Shown piece by piece: positions 27,473-36,941 of a DNA stretch of 64,000 nt; the stretch's first letter is position 1, and each line of letters starts with the position of its first letter. The position numbers were made by a program, and so were the translations under genes. Below the pieces are notes generated by a model. The model searched no databases. It was not told the DNA's origin and saw nothing but the letters and a program-made list of their open reading frames with translations. This DNA comes from Paenibacillus sp. FSL H8-0332 (GTDB lineage: Bacteria; Bacillota; Bacilli; Paenibacillales; Paenibacillaceae), in contig NZ_CP150145.1 of NCBI RefSeq assembly GCF_037963835.1, forward strand, positions 1,488,001 through 1,552,000. The letters run 5' to 3'.

Positions 27473-29920
27473 GTGACCTTATCCAGTAAGCAGTTGGAGA
27501 TTAAGAAGGAAATTATAAATGGAATGGAAAATCCTAAAATAAGTATAGTTCATTTACATGGACCCTTAGGTGGCGGGAAAACTGAGATAATAAAAAGTTA
27601 CTTAAAAGAAATACGCGATAAGTATGAGAACTGGGCTGCTTTCTACATTGAAGGAAAGCGAGGACTAAATGATCCTTACTCAACAATTACATTAGCGGAA
27701 GAAGTCAACCATCCTTATTTTGAACATAATAATATTGGTTTTAATTTTGGGTTTAAAATTTTTGACTTTATAAATATAGGAATATCAAATTCCTTTAAAA
27801 AGAAGGAGATATTCGACTCAAAAATCAATTTTTTTGCAAAGAAAATAGCGCATTTAGCTGAAGAAAATATATTAATAATTGCAGATAGCTATCACTTTTG
27901 GGACAAATCATCTCAATCATTTCTCGAAGCGTTAAGATATTCCCAAAAAATTCTTAAAAATAAAAAGGTAAAGATAGTTGTAGTAACAGACGATGAGGAA
28001 AAACAAAGCAGTTACTTAAATTCAAAAATGATGTTTACGGAAGGTTTAAATATTTATTTAGAATTGCCTAAATCAGATGAAATAGGTGATCTACTTAAAA
28101 AATTAGGGTACAAGTTATCATTATCTGGACATGATCTTGAAACTATTATGTCTCTAAGTGGTGCAAATATTGATTTTATTAAAATTGTTGTTGAAGGGCT
28201 CTATTTAAATAAATCAACTAATCTTTCCTCAGATCAAGCAAATTTGGACTTGAAAATTTTACTTGAGTATAGATTAGATCTGTTAGGTGATAAAAAGTTA
28301 GATTATTCTGATATATTAAAAGCTTCTTCAATTATCACTGGAGATTTTGGCATAAATGAAATTGGATTTTTATGTAAAGGTAAAAGTAATATAGACGAAA
28401 TATTAACCAATTGTTGTGAAAATTTATTCTTAAAAAAAGGTAAACAGTATGTTTTTTCAAACAGTTTTATTCAGAATTTTTTTTATATGAAGCTACACGG
28501 AACACATTCAAGATTCCATTTGCAATATTACAATTTTTTAAAAGAAAACAAACCTGAGGACTACTTAACACGTGCTGTTCACTTGTCATTAGGTGATGTT
28601 GAAGGCATACATGTTCAGGAAATAGTAGGACTTTTTATATTAGCTTATTGTCGGAATATTTTTGTAGCATCTCAACCTGGAGAGTGTGATTATATTAAAA
28701 AAACACTTGAAAAGACGATAAAGAATAGTGATAACTATAATATGCAAGTCTATCTGAGTACCTTCAATAATATGATAGAGGCTTGTCAAGCCTATTTGGA
28801 GGAAGACTATTCTAATGCTTATGAAAAACTAAAAGTCATTTCTGATACTGGTTCTTTATTACTTAAGTCAGAAGTTGCTCGTATGGAGCTTCTTGTATCA
28901 CTTATGCTGGATATGAACACTGAACGTATCAAATCCCATGTTTATAGATTGGAGTTTTTACTTAATGAACTTGAACTGAATGAAAAAGAAGAATGGGCAA
29001 TTTGTTCATTTGCCCTGTTTTCAACATATTCAAACAAATTGGGCCATTTCGATAAAACAGAACAAACGGCTTTAAAGTTGCTTGCTTTTATAAGTAATAA
29101 TCAGAATAATAAGTTTTTTGAATATTTAGGTAAAACAATTCAAAGAAAAGCTTTTTTGTATAAATCTCCGGCAATGTCTAAAGTTGCAATGGAAGATGCT
29201 GTTAATTATTTCGAACAGTCATCGGACTATCTTCAATATTATTTTTCACTTTGTAATTATGCTGGAATATTAATGGTTTTAGGTAAATTTGATATGGCTA
29301 TAGCTCATTTAGATGGATGCCTAAGTTTAATAAACGATCACAAATACATCAATTACCCTTCCAAAGAAAAGGTATATAACAACCTTTATTTAACTGAATT
29401 TTTATCACAGATGAGAAGAGAAGATTTTGAAATTAAAAACCCTATTGTAGATGAAACGATAGCCAAATTAAAAACTCAAATATCTAACAAACCATCTGAG
29501 AAGGATGCTATAATAATGCTCAATCTCGCTAATATTTTTCTGTTGAAGCAAGATTTCAAGAATTGCTATAAAGTAGTAGACGATTTAAAGAAAAATATAC
29601 TTATAGCAAATGAGGATGCTTTTTATGAATATTACATTAAAAATATATATTTAGTTGTTGAAATACTAAATAAAAATTGGGAAACTTCAAAGCAGTATTT
29701 GGTTGATTTAAAACAAAGTGTTCCAGAATTCCATAAAAAAATAAAACAACAAATTACAAACCGAATTTTCGCTTTAGAAAACCTGATTAATAAGAAATTA
29801 GATCTTGACCCAGTTGCCCTTGATCAATGGATTTATGAGCAATCATCTCCTAAAGAGGCGGCTTGTAATTTTTATTGTAGATTATTTCTATTTTCCGATT
29901 TACAATTCTCGTCACTTTAG
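27473..29920 (+). CDS. Large P-loop ATPase with helical-repeat C-terminus (STAND-like), unknown function
   Basis: 815 residues, GTG start 10 bases after GGAGG. Walker A is GPLGGGKT at residues 30-37; Walker B is ILIIAD ending at Asp138; a sensor-1-like strand KIVVVTDD is near 167-174. A winged-helix-like section follows (about 250-345), then ~450 residues of TPR-like helices. That order (NTPase, winged helix, helical sensor) is typical of STAND proteins, many of which are phage sensors or LuxR-type regulators, but no effector domain or DNA-binding C-terminus is visible. Strongly AT-rich codon use, unlike the neighbours. It is convergent with the ATP-grasp gene, 7 bases apart. Confidence 0.7.
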   Translation: MTLSSKQLEIKKEIINGMENPKISIVHLHGPLGGGKTEIIKSYLKEIRDKYENWAAFYIEGKRGLNDPYSTITLAEEVNHPYFEHNNIGFNFGFKIFDFINIGISNSFKKKEIFDSKINFFAKKIAHLAEENILIIADSYHFWDKSSQSFLEALRYSQKILKNKKVKIVVVTDDEEKQSSYLNSKMMFTEGLNIYLELPKSDEIGDLLKKLGYKLSLSGHDLETIMSLSGANIDFIKIVVEGLYLNKSTNLSSDQANLDLKILLEYRLDLLGDKKLDYSDILKASSIITGDFGINEIGFLCKGKSNIDEILTNCCENLFLKKGKQYVFSNSFIQNFFYMKLHGTHSRFHLQYYNFLKENKPEDYLTRAVHLSLGDVEGIHVQEIVGLFILAYCRNIFVASQPGECDYIKKTLEKTIKNSDNYNMQVYLSTFNNMIEACQAYLEEDYSNAYEKLKVISDTGSLLLKSEVARMELLVSLMLDMNTERIKSHVYRLEFLLNELELNEKEEWAICSFALFSTYSNKLGHFDKTEQTALKLLAFISNNQNNKFFEYLGKTIQRKAFLYKSPAMSKVAMEDAVNYFEQSSDYLQYYFSLCNYAGILMVLGKFDMAIAHLDGCLSLINDHKYINYPSKEKVYNNLYLTEFLSQMRREDFEIKNPIVDETIAKLKTQISNKPSEKDAIIMLNLANIFLLKQDFKNCYKVVDDLKKNILIANEDAFYEYYIKNIYLVVEILNKNWETSKQYLVDLKQSVPEFHKKIKQQITNRIFALENLINKKLDLDPVALDQWIYEQSSPKEAACNFYCRLFLFSDLQFSSL

Positions 29921-29927
29921 AACATTC

Positions 29928-30986
29928 CTACACATCTGTTGCTAAAGCAATAATTGAACTATAAATATGCTTTGTTTCGAAACCCAATTTTGCAAATGCA
30001 AAAGAAAATGAACTGTGGTTAGTTGTATAAGGAGAGGCAGCAATATCCATTAAGTAAGGAATACCATTGTTATTAATTCGAAAATCGATTCTCCCATAAT
30101 TTCTGAGTCCAACAAGATTAGAAATAATTTTGGCGGATTCTTTAGTTTTTTCTATTATAGATTTTGGCAACTCTTCGTTTAAAGAGTAAAAATCATAAGA
30201 ATCATTATAAGAATGATCAAAAGTTATTATTGCTTCATTTAATAATCTTTTATCATTTATTGAAATGCCAACTGGTTCAAAAGCAAACGGTGTACTTGAA
30301 ATTAATAGTGGAACTTCACATTCATACCCTTCAATAAATTCTTGAATTAATAAACTTTTGTTACTTGAATAGGATAAATCGTGAAGTTCGAGAGCTTTTT
30401 TTGAGTTGAACTCAATTATGGATTCAGAGCCTAAACCGATACTTGCGGACTCATATAGTGGTTTAATGATAATTTTCTTTCCATCTGGTGGTCTTTTATC
30501 TAGCCATCCCGTAGGCGACAATACCCAACTATCTGGTACTAAAATATTGTGGCTTTCTAAGAATTTAGTATATGTATATTTAGCTCTGCTAAGAGAAATA
30601 ACAAACGCATCAGCTCCGGTATAGGGAATGTGTAATAGGTCGCAAAAAGATGGGATTAACGATTTTTTGCCAACATATTCACCATTTCTTGCCAGATTAT
30701 AAACTAATCTTTTGTTTTTGTAGTATGCCTCTCTAAGCACAGTCATGATAAATTCAGGTTCATTAAAAAATGTTTCGACAAAAAAACCAGTTCTTTTAAT
30801 ACCTTCAAATACCTCATCGTATTCTTCATCCGAAAAAAATTCATTACTTAAAGAATAATTGACCGGCTGACCATTTATTTCTCTAGTTTGTGAACGTGTA
30901 TTGGTAATTAGTGCTACATTGTACTTTTTACTTATTTGTTTTGAATTTAACCACAACTCATGGATAAGGGATATTAAATCACTCAT
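29928..30986 (-). CDS. D-Ala-D-Ala-ligase-like ATP-grasp enzyme
   Basis: 352 residues. Ddl-like order: N-terminal region with LLHIPYTGADAFVISLSRAKY (about 117-137), ATP-grasp lysine in IIIKPLYESASIGLG (Lys175), LIQEFIEGYECEVPLL (about 213-228), and RIDFRI (Asp301). The last metal-binding motif, EIN in Ddl, reads MDIAASP (313-319), so Asp replaces Glu and Ala replaces Asn. Expected chemistry is ATP-dependent ligation of an amino acid or carboxylate to an amine; substrate unknown. The ribosome site GGAGG lies inside the right recombination-like site, 9 bases from the ATG. Transcribed from the integrase side. Confidence 0.8.
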   Translation of the reverse strand: MSDLISLIHELWLNSKQISKKYNVALITNTRSQTREINGQPVNYSLSNEFFSDEEYDEVFEGIKRTGFFVETFFNEPEFIMTVLREAYYKNKRLVYNLARNGEYVGKKSLIPSFCDLLHIPYTGADAFVISLSRAKYTYTKFLESHNILVPDSWVLSPTGWLDKRPPDGKKIIIKPLYESASIGLGSESIIEFNSKKALELHDLSYSSNKSLLIQEFIEGYECEVPLLISSTPFAFEPVGISINDKRLLNEAIITFDHSYNDSYDFYSLNEELPKSIIEKTKESAKIISNLVGLRNYGRIDFRINNNGIPYLMDIAASPYTTNHSSFSFAFAKLGFETKHIYSSIIALATDV

Positions 30987-30993
30987 ATTTTAA

Positions 30994-31026
30994 AACCTCC
31001 AAATAATTCTGAGTTATTAGGAGGTT
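30994..31026 (-). repeat. loxP-like site, right copy (inverted relative to the left copy)
   Basis: Read on the minus strand: arm AACCTCCTAATAA, core CTCAGAA, arm TTATTTGGAGGTT. The two arms are inverted repeats of each other with one mismatch in 13, and the asymmetric core is identical to the left copy at 27432-27464. It lies between the recombinase stop (31032) and the ATP-grasp start. Confidence 0.75.
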
Positions 31027-31031
31027 CTTAT

Positions 31032-31970
31032 CTATAATTTAAGATTATTTCTTGCATTGAATTTGTTAAGGACCTCCTTCTTTCGCTCTACTGAAACTTC
31101 TGTGTAGATTTGGGTAGTGCTGACATTAGTATGGCCCAGAATTTCTTGGACAGAACGAAGATCAGCCCCATTGTTTAGTAAATGTGTAGCAAAGCTATGT
31201 CGTAAGTAGTGAGGAGTGGATTTTTTACTGATATTTGCAAGATCTCTGTACTTGGCATAGATATCCTCTATAGAATAAATAGAAAGTCGATCTCCATATT
31301 TATTGATGAAAAGTGCGTCTGATTTTGGGTTTAGCTCTTCCCGAAGACTGAGCCAAGAATTAATCTTTTTTACTACCTCTGCGCTTGAAATATATAGAAG
31401 ACGTTCCTTACGCCCTTTCCCAAAAATCAGAATCGTATTCTCCTCTAAATCAATATCTTCTAAGTTAATTGAAACAAGTTCTCCTATCCTGATTCCGATC
31501 ACATATAACAACTCAATAATTGCATTATTCCTTATACAGATTATTTTTCTAAAGGGGGTATGTAATTCTTTCATGTGCTCTTGAGGGGAGTTTAGAAGAC
31601 GCTCAATCTCAGTCACAGATAGTGTTTTGGGGATTCGTTTAGCTGTTTTAAAATGCTTCCCAAAGGTTGCAACAGGTGATACTGATATTTTCTCAGTTTG
31701 AACAAGATAATTGAAAAAGGCTTTAATCGTTATATATTTTCTTTTAATTGTTGAATCACTCAATATATTATTTAGGTTCAGTTCTTCTAAATATGTAATT
31801 AAATCTTGTTTTGTAATTTGTTCATAAGAATGAATGTTGTACCAAGCATGTAATCCATTTAAATCAGATAAATAAGCTTTAATCGATTTTAAAGATAAAT
31901 TACGTTCAACACTTAAATAAAATTCATACTCTTTAAGGTATTCTGTAAAATCAGCAATAGTTAGTTCCAT
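31032..31970 (-). CDS. Tyrosine recombinase/integrase (XerC/D-like)
   Basis: 312 residues with an N-terminal SAM-like core-binding domain (about 5-95) and a complete catalytic domain: Arg161 (GIRIGEL), Lys185 (FGKGRKER), His254 and Arg257 (HYLRHSF), His280 (LGHTN) and nucleophile Tyr289 (TTQIYTEV). All key residues are present, so it should be active. The ATG has AGGAGG upstream. It is AT-rich like the two genes beside it and is followed directly by the right copy of the inverted site. It is the obvious candidate to recombine the two sites; chromosome-dimer resolution is less likely because Xer genes usually lie elsewhere. Confidence 0.92.
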   Translation of the reverse strand: MELTIADFTEYLKEYEFYLSVERNLSLKSIKAYLSDLNGLHAWYNIHSYEQITKQDLITYLEELNLNNILSDSTIKRKYITIKAFFNYLVQTEKISVSPVATFGKHFKTAKRIPKTLSVTEIERLLNSPQEHMKELHTPFRKIICIRNNAIIELLYVIGIRIGELVSINLEDIDLEENTILIFGKGRKERLLYISSAEVVKKINSWLSLREELNPKSDALFINKYGDRLSIYSIEDIYAKYRDLANISKKSTPHYLRHSFATHLLNNGADLRSVQEILGHTNVSTTQIYTEVSVERKKEVLNKFNARNNLKL

Positions 31971-32095
31971 GTTGCCTCCTATTATTTCTGTGATTGCTTG
32001 AAGTCATAAATTTTAAATTTATCATTAATCAGCTTACTTTATTTTGACTTAAATAGCTTAGTGTTTTTATGTTCAGTGAATTTCTCGGTACAAGA

Positions 32096-32124
32096 TTGAC
32101 AGATATCCACCCGCTGGCTATACT
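32096..32124 (+). promoter_or_regulatory. Sigma-A promoter of alaS
   Basis: TTGACA and TATACT separated by exactly 17 bases, just upstream of the T-box leader. Confidence 0.85.
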
Positions 32125-32130
32125 TGAAAT

Positions 32131-32416
32131 GTTAAAAAGCAAATCGGACAAAGCGTTGATGAAAACAAGTACGCCGGAGAATGGCTTCACCAGAGAACAG
32201 GTTCCTTTGCGGATTTTCGCATCGGGTGTGAGAACCTGGGAGACAGGCCGGCTGAAAGCTGATTTCGGAGTGCGGGGACAATCCCGCCGGGGGCACCCGT
32301 TAACAGCCGCACAAGGCGATCGTCTGCAATTGTCCGTGATTCACGGATCAAGGCGATAACCAGGGTGGTACCGCGATAATCATCGTCCCTGAATTTCATT
32401 CAGGGGCGTTTTTTGT
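32131..32416 (+). promoter_or_regulatory. T-box riboswitch leader of alaS
   Basis: The leader begins with a stem I region carrying GATGAAAACAAGTA (32158-32171). The canonical T-box sequence AGGGTGGTACCGCG lies at 32362-32375. It is followed by a terminator stem CGTCCCTGAAT / ATTCAGGGGCG and a T-tract (32384-32416). Uncharged tRNA-Ala should bind and prevent termination. I did not settle the specifier codon. Confidence 0.93.
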
Positions 32417-32473
32417 TTTTGATTTTCGTATCCGGCCAGCGTGCCGCATTTAATGAAGAGACGGGAGCTGTAC

Positions 32474-35110
32474 ATGATGAAAGCAAGTGAAATCCGTTCC
32501 AAATGGCTGCAGTTTTTTGAAAGTAAAGGTCACCGTATTGAGCCGAGCGCCTCGCTCGTGCCGCACAATGACCCTTCGCTGCTGTGGATTAATGCAGGCA
32601 TGGCGCCGCTGAAGGCATACTTCGACGGCCGGGAGATTCCTGAGAATCCCCGCCTGACCAATTCGCAGAAATGTATCCGCACCAATGATATTGAGAACGT
32701 GGGCAAGACGCGCCGTCACCATACGTTCTTTGAGATGCTGGGGAACTTCTCCATCGGCGATTACTTCAAGGAGGAGGCCATTACCTGGGCTTGGGAATTC
32801 CTTACCGGCAAGGAGTGGATCGGCTTCGATGGCGACCGGATCTCCGTTACCGTGTATGCTGAGGACGAAGAAGCGTTCAAGCTGTGGAATGAGAAGGTCG
32901 GCCTGCCCGCAGAACGCATCATCAAGCTGGGCGACGAGAACTTCTGGGATATCGGCGAAGGCCCGTGCGGCCCGTGCTCAGAGATTTTCTATGACCGCGG
33001 TGAAGCGTACGGCAGTGATATGAGTGATCCGGAGATGTATCCGGGCGGCGAGAATGAGCGCTGGCTGGAGGTCTGGAACCTCGTATTCTCGCAGTTCAAC
33101 CATAATAAGGACGGCAGCTATACACCGCTTCCCAACAAGAATATTGATACCGGCGCTGGCCTGGAGCGCTTCGCTTCCATTCTCCAGGATGTGGATTCCA
33201 ACTTCGATACCGATCTGTTCCAGCCGATTATTCAGAAGACCGCCGGGCTTGCCGGTGTAACCTACAAGGATAATGTTGAACAGGATATCGCGCTAAAAGT
33301 CATTGCCGACCATGTGCGTACCGTTACGTTCGCTGTGGGTGACGGAGTGCTTCCTTCCAATGAAGGACGCGGCTATATTATCCGCCGTCTGCTTCGCCGC
33401 GCCGTGCGCTACGGCAAGACGCTGGGACTGGACCGTCCGTTCCTGCATGAGCTGACCGAGACCGTTGGAGAGATTATGGGAGTATATTATCCTTCCGTGG
33501 TCGAGAACCGTGAATATATCGCCAAAATCATCCGTCTGGAAGAGGAACGCTTCCACGAAACGCTGTCCGATGGTCTGGCGATCCTCGGGGAGATCAGCGC
33601 CAAAGCCAAAGCGGACGGCCTGAGCACCATTGCCGGTGCGGATGCGTTCAAGCTCTATGACACGTATGGCTTCCCGTTTGACCTGACCGAGGACTTCGCG
33701 TCCGAGCAGGGGCTTGCAGTAGACCGCGCCGGCTTCGATGCCGCGATGCAGGAGCAGCGTGACCGGGCCAGAGCTGCCCGTCAGGACAGTGCCAGCATGA
33801 AAATTCAAGGCGGCGCACTCGCCGAGCTGACGGTTAAAAGTGAATTTGTTGGATATAATGACACGGTAGCAGAGTCCAAAGTAATGGCTATTGTCATTGA
33901 CGGCGCACTTGTTGATGTCGTCAGTGAAGGCGCGCAGTGCCAGGTCATTCTTGAAATGACTCCGTTCTATGCAGAGAGCGGCGGCCAAGTCAGCGATACC
34001 GGCGTTCTGACCGGCGGATCGGTGACCGCTAAGGTGAATGGCCTCTTCAAAGCACCGCACGGCCAGCATGTTCACCTCGTTACGGTTGAAGCAGGCGAGC
34101 TGAAAGTGGGCGATACCGTCCGTGCTGAAGTGAACCGGGCAGAGCGTGAGGATATCGTGAAGAACCACACCGCAACCCACTTGCTGCACAAAGCACTGAA
34201 GGAAGTGCTGGGCAGCCATGTCAATCAGGCAGGCTCTTTAGTAGAAGGCTCACGCCTGCGGTTTGACTTCTCGCATTTTGGAGCCATCACACCAGAGGAG
34301 CTCAGCGATATCGAGCAGCGTGTGAACGCTCAGATCTGGCGCGGCCTTCCTGTAGTGATCGAGAATAAGCCGATTGATGAAGCCAAAGCCATGGGGGCAA
34401 TGGCCCTCTTCGGAGAGAAATACGGCAATGTCGTCCGTGTCGTTCAAGTCGGCGACTACAGCCTGGAGCTGTGCGGCGGATGCCATGTGTCTAATACATC
34501 GCAGATCGGAATCTTCAAGCTGCTCAGCGAGAGCGGCATCGGTTCCGGGGTGCGCCGGATTGAAGCTGTGACTGGCCGTTACGCTTATCAGTTCACGGAG
34601 AGCCAGCTGGACCTGCTGAAGCAATCGGCAGCCCTGTTGAAATCGTCGCTGACCGATGTGCCGAAGCGGATCGAAGCTCTGCATGCGCAGGTCCGCGAGC
34701 TGGGCCGCGAGAATGAATCGCTCCAGTCCAAGCTGAGCGCCACCTTCGCAGCAGAGCTGACCAGCAGTGTAATCACAGTAGGCGGAGGAACACAGCTTCT
34801 TGCGGTCTCCGTCCAGGCCGGCAATATTGATGCTTTGCGCTCGACAGCGGACGAACTGAAGTCCAAGCTCCCGGAGGCCATACTGGTGCTCGGTGCTGCA
34901 ATGGATGACAAGGTGAACTTCGTGGTCGCCGTACCTCAGGAACTGGTGAAGAAAGGCTTCCACGCCGGCAAGCTGGTGAAGGAGATCGCTGCAGTCTGCG
35001 GCGGCGGCGGCGGCGGACGTCCGGATATGGCACAGGCTGGTGGCAAGGATGCTTCCAAGCTGGGTGAGGCCCTGAAAAAGGCTGAGGAGCTGGTAGCCGC
35101 ACAGGCTTAA
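32474..35110 (+). CDS. alaS: Alanyl-tRNA synthetase
   Basis: 878 residues from ATG 32474, the B. subtilis length; the frame is open further up to GTG 32441, but GGGAG precedes 32474. The N-terminal class II catalytic core ([39 protein letters not shown]-type motif) is followed by the editing domain with [11 protein letters not shown] and the zinc residues of CGGCHVSNT, then the C-Ala domain with the Gly-rich [16 protein letters not shown]. It charges tRNA-Ala and clears Ser/Gly mischarging. Regulated by the upstream T-box. Confidence 0.98.
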   Translation: MMKASEIRSKWLQFFESKGHRIEPSASLVPHNDPSLLWINAGMAPLKAYFDGREIPENPRLTNSQKCIRTNDIENVGKTRRHHTFFEMLGNFSIGDYFKEEAITWAWEFLTGKEWIGFDGDRISVTVYAEDEEAFKLWNEKVGLPAERIIKLGDENFWDIGEGPCGPCSEIFYDRGEAYGSDMSDPEMYPGGENERWLEVWNLVFSQFNHNKDGSYTPLPNKNIDTGAGLERFASILQDVDSNFDTDLFQPIIQKTAGLAGVTYKDNVEQDIALKVIADHVRTVTFAVGDGVLPSNEGRGYIIRRLLRRAVRYGKTLGLDRPFLHELTETVGEIMGVYYPSVVENREYIAKIIRLEEERFHETLSDGLAILGEISAKAKADGLSTIAGADAFKLYDTYGFPFDLTEDFASEQGLAVDRAGFDAAMQEQRDRARAARQDSASMKIQGGALAELTVKSEFVGYNDTVAESKVMAIVIDGALVDVVSEGAQCQVILEMTPFYAESGGQVSDTGVLTGGSVTAKVNGLFKAPHGQHVHLVTVEAGELKVGDTVRAEVNRAEREDIVKNHTATHLLHKALKEVLGSHVNQAGSLVEGSRLRFDFSHFGAITPEELSDIEQRVNAQIWRGLPVVIENKPIDEAKAMGAMALFGEKYGNVVRVVQVGDYSLELCGGCHVSNTSQIGIFKLLSESGIGSGVRRIEAVTGRYAYQFTESQLDLLKQSAALLKSSLTDVPKRIEALHAQVRELGRENESLQSKLSATFAAELTSSVITVGGGTQLLAVSVQAGNIDALRSTADELKSKLPEAILVLGAAMDDKVNFVVAVPQELVKKGFHAGKLVKEIAAVCGGGGGGRPDMAQAGGKDASKLGEALKKAEELVAAQA

Positions 35111-35165
35111 GCGGTATTCAGAAATTCCCGTCTGTAAGAAACTGTGGATTTCTATCAAGGGTTGG

Positions 35166-35208
35166 GAAGCAGCGGTGCTGAGGGCAATCACTCAGTGCCG
35201 CTGCTTTA
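35166..35208 (+). terminator. Terminator after alaS
   Basis: AAGCAGCGGTGCTGAG pairs imperfectly with CTCAGTGCCGCTGCTT and is followed by TATT. The remainder up to 35447 holds an extended -10-like TGTTATGAT near 35357-35364, probably for ireB. Confidence 0.65.
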
Positions 35209-35447
35209 TTCACACAATGTATATTTTTGGAGGTTATTCATTATTGACCTGGGGCATGCAATAGCTTAAAACCCAAAAAAACATCTATTTTTGTAGACAA
35301 AATGCCAAAAAAAGCGCTTTAACCATGGCAGGATTTCCTCGTTAGGGCATGAATATGTTATGATGAGGGCAGCAAGTAAGCTGTACAGCAGCAACTTTGC
35401 GAAGCCGCCCGAAACGGGGTGATTTTGCAGAAGGAAGGTGTCACCAC

Positions 35448-35723
35448 ATGGACTCCATGGACAAAACGGTCAAATTCAATGTGAAGGGCGACGAAAAGGA
35501 AGCCTCTCCCCAGGAAATACTACTCGCCGTGTACGACGCGCTGGTGGAGAAAGAATATCATCCGATCAATCAGATCGTAGGATATCTTCTGTCAGGAGAT
35601 CCGGCTTACATTCCACGCCACAACAATGCGAGAAGTTTGGTCCGGAGGAAAGAGCGTGATGAGCTGATCGAAGAACTGGTCCGTTTCTATCTGGCCAATC
35701 ACCGGGCGGACCAGCCGAAATGA
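35448..35723 (+). CDS. ireB: IreB family regulatory protein (DUF965, YrzL)
   Basis: 91 residues from ATG 35448 (AAGGAAGG upstream), the family length; the frame is open upstream but without a start of comparable quality. Family blocks: [45 protein letters not shown] and the basic [17 protein letters not shown]. In Enterococcus IreB is a phosphorylated partner of the Ser/Thr kinase IreK. Conserved position after alaS and before ruvX; its stop overlaps the ruvX start. Confidence 0.95.
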   Translation: MDSMDKTVKFNVKGDEKEASPQEILLAVYDALVEKEYHPINQIVGYLLSGDPAYIPRHNNARSLVRRKERDELIEELVRFYLANHRADQPK

Positions 35724-36139
35724 TGAAGAAGCTGGGACTGGATTACGGCGACCGCAGAATCGGTGTTGCCACAAGCGATATTTTCGGATGGACAGCACAA
35801 TCTCTGGAGACTATTGAGCGGCGCGGAAACGACAATGAATTCGATCGTATCCGTGAACTGGTCAAGGAGTACGAAATCGGCGAGATTGTTGTCGGACTGC
35901 CGAAGAACATGAACGGCTCCGTAGGACCCCGTGGTGAAATTTGCATCGAATTCGCAGATAAGCTGCGGGAGCAACTCGATTTACCCGTACACCTTTGGGA
36001 TGAGCGTCTGACGACGGTATCTGCTGAGCGGGTGCTGATTGAAGGGGATGTCAGTCGTAAGAAACGCAAGGGGCTGGTGGACAAAATGGCCGCAGCGCTG
36101 ATTTTGCAAAATTATTTGGATGCTAACAGTAAAAGGTGA
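35720..36139 (+). CDS. ruvX: Putative pre-16S rRNA nuclease / Holliday junction resolvase-like YqgF
   Basis: 139 residues. RNase H-like fold: [16 protein letters not shown] with the first catalytic Asp, [27 protein letters not shown] and [13 protein letters not shown] with the last acidic residue. YqgF proteins process the 5' end of 16S rRNA. ATG 35720 overlaps the ireB stop (ATGA); the next codon is also ATG. Confidence 0.95.
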   Translation: MMKKLGLDYGDRRIGVATSDIFGWTAQSLETIERRGNDNEFDRIRELVKEYEIGEIVVGLPKNMNGSVGPRGEICIEFADKLREQLDLPVHLWDERLTTVSAERVLIEGDVSRKKRKGLVDKMAAALILQNYLDANSKR

Positions 36140-36152
36140 GGGGTGTGCGGAT

Positions 36153-36461
36153 ATGACAAACGAACAGATCGGCCAAGAAGAGGAACCGGAAATTATCTAT
36201 ATTCCCGATGAGGAAGGTAATGAAGAGGAATTCGAGGTCATCATGAAGTTTGAAGTGGACGGATCGGATGCCAAGTATATGATGGTGGTTCCGCTTGATT
36301 CCGAGGATGAGGAGACAGATGAGGTCTACGCGTTCCGTTACGAGGAAGACGGCGACGATCTGCAGCTCTTCATGATTGAGAATGATGAGGAATGGGCCAT
36401 CGTAGAGGAGACCTTCAATACTTTGGTTGACGAGCTGGATGGAGGAGCAGAGAATGACTGA
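36153..36461 (+). CDS. DUF1292 protein (YrzB family)
   Basis: 102 residues from ATG 36153. Very acidic, with the DUF1292 core PEIIYIPDEEGNEEEFEVIMKFEVDGSDAKYMMVVPL and EVYAFRYEEDGDDLQLFMIENDEEWAIVEE. Function unknown; the position beside ruvX is conserved in Bacillota. The stop overlaps the start of a second, related gene. Confidence 0.92.
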   Translation: MTNEQIGQEEEPEIIYIPDEEGNEEEFEVIMKFEVDGSDAKYMMVVPLDSEDEETDEVYAFRYEEDGDDLQLFMIENDEEWAIVEETFNTLVDELDGGAEND

Positions 36462-36759
36462 TTTTTCCGCTGATCAGGCGGTATGGACTTCTAAGCTCAA
36501 GGAAGTATATGGAGAAACAGTAGAACTGGAGGATGAGCAGGGCAAGTCTTCCGTTTACGATATTATTGCAGAATTTGCTGTGGGTGATCGTGCTTATGCC
36601 GTTCTGGGCGGATCGGGAAGAGCTGCGGAGCAGGAAATTCTGCGCATCGTAGTTTCTCCGGACGGACTTCCGGAGCTGGAGAGCATTATGGACGATGAAG
36701 AGTGGGAGAATATTTCCGAGCTGTATGATGAGCTTACTTTTCCTGCTGATGCCGAGTAA
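36454..36759 (+). CDS. Second DUF1292-like acidic protein
   Basis: 101 residues from ATG 36454, preceded by GGAGGAG inside the previous gene and overlapping its stop. Its pattern follows the previous protein (VELEDEQGKSSVYDIIAEF, RAYAVLGG, EILRIVVSPDGLPELESIMDDEEWENISELYDEL), so it is a divergent paralogue made by local duplication. Function unknown. Confidence 0.8.
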   Translation: MTDFSADQAVWTSKLKEVYGETVELEDEQGKSSVYDIIAEFAVGDRAYAVLGGSGRAAEQEILRIVVSPDGLPELESIMDDEEWENISELYDELTFPADAE

Positions 36760-36792
36760 GCGACTGTAGCAACTTCATGTAGAGCAGATACG

Positions 36793-36828
36793 GAAGAGGG
36801 CGGATTTTTTCCGCGCTCTTTTTGCTTA
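36793..36828 (+). terminator. Terminator after the DUF1292 pair
   Basis: GAGGGCGGA and TCCGCGCTC pair around a T-rich loop, followed by TTTTTGC. Confidence 0.65.
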
Positions 36829-36941
36829 TGAGGAACGAAATGATCTTTCAGTCTGCATGAAAAAAGCTTATGCTATAAAAATAGGTTGAATTTTGGACAA
36901 TACAATTTTATACTTTATAGTCGGAAAGTGAGGCGTAACAT

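Noticed and set aside
27436-31022. The 30-base repeats as attachment sites for excision of a mobile element
   Set aside because: They are inverted, not direct, and do not enclose the integrase, so recombination would flip rather than excise.
31972-31992. Third half-site GCCTCCTATTATT near the integrase start
   Set aside because: The similarity is mostly the reverse complement of a ribosome site, and no 7-base core follows.
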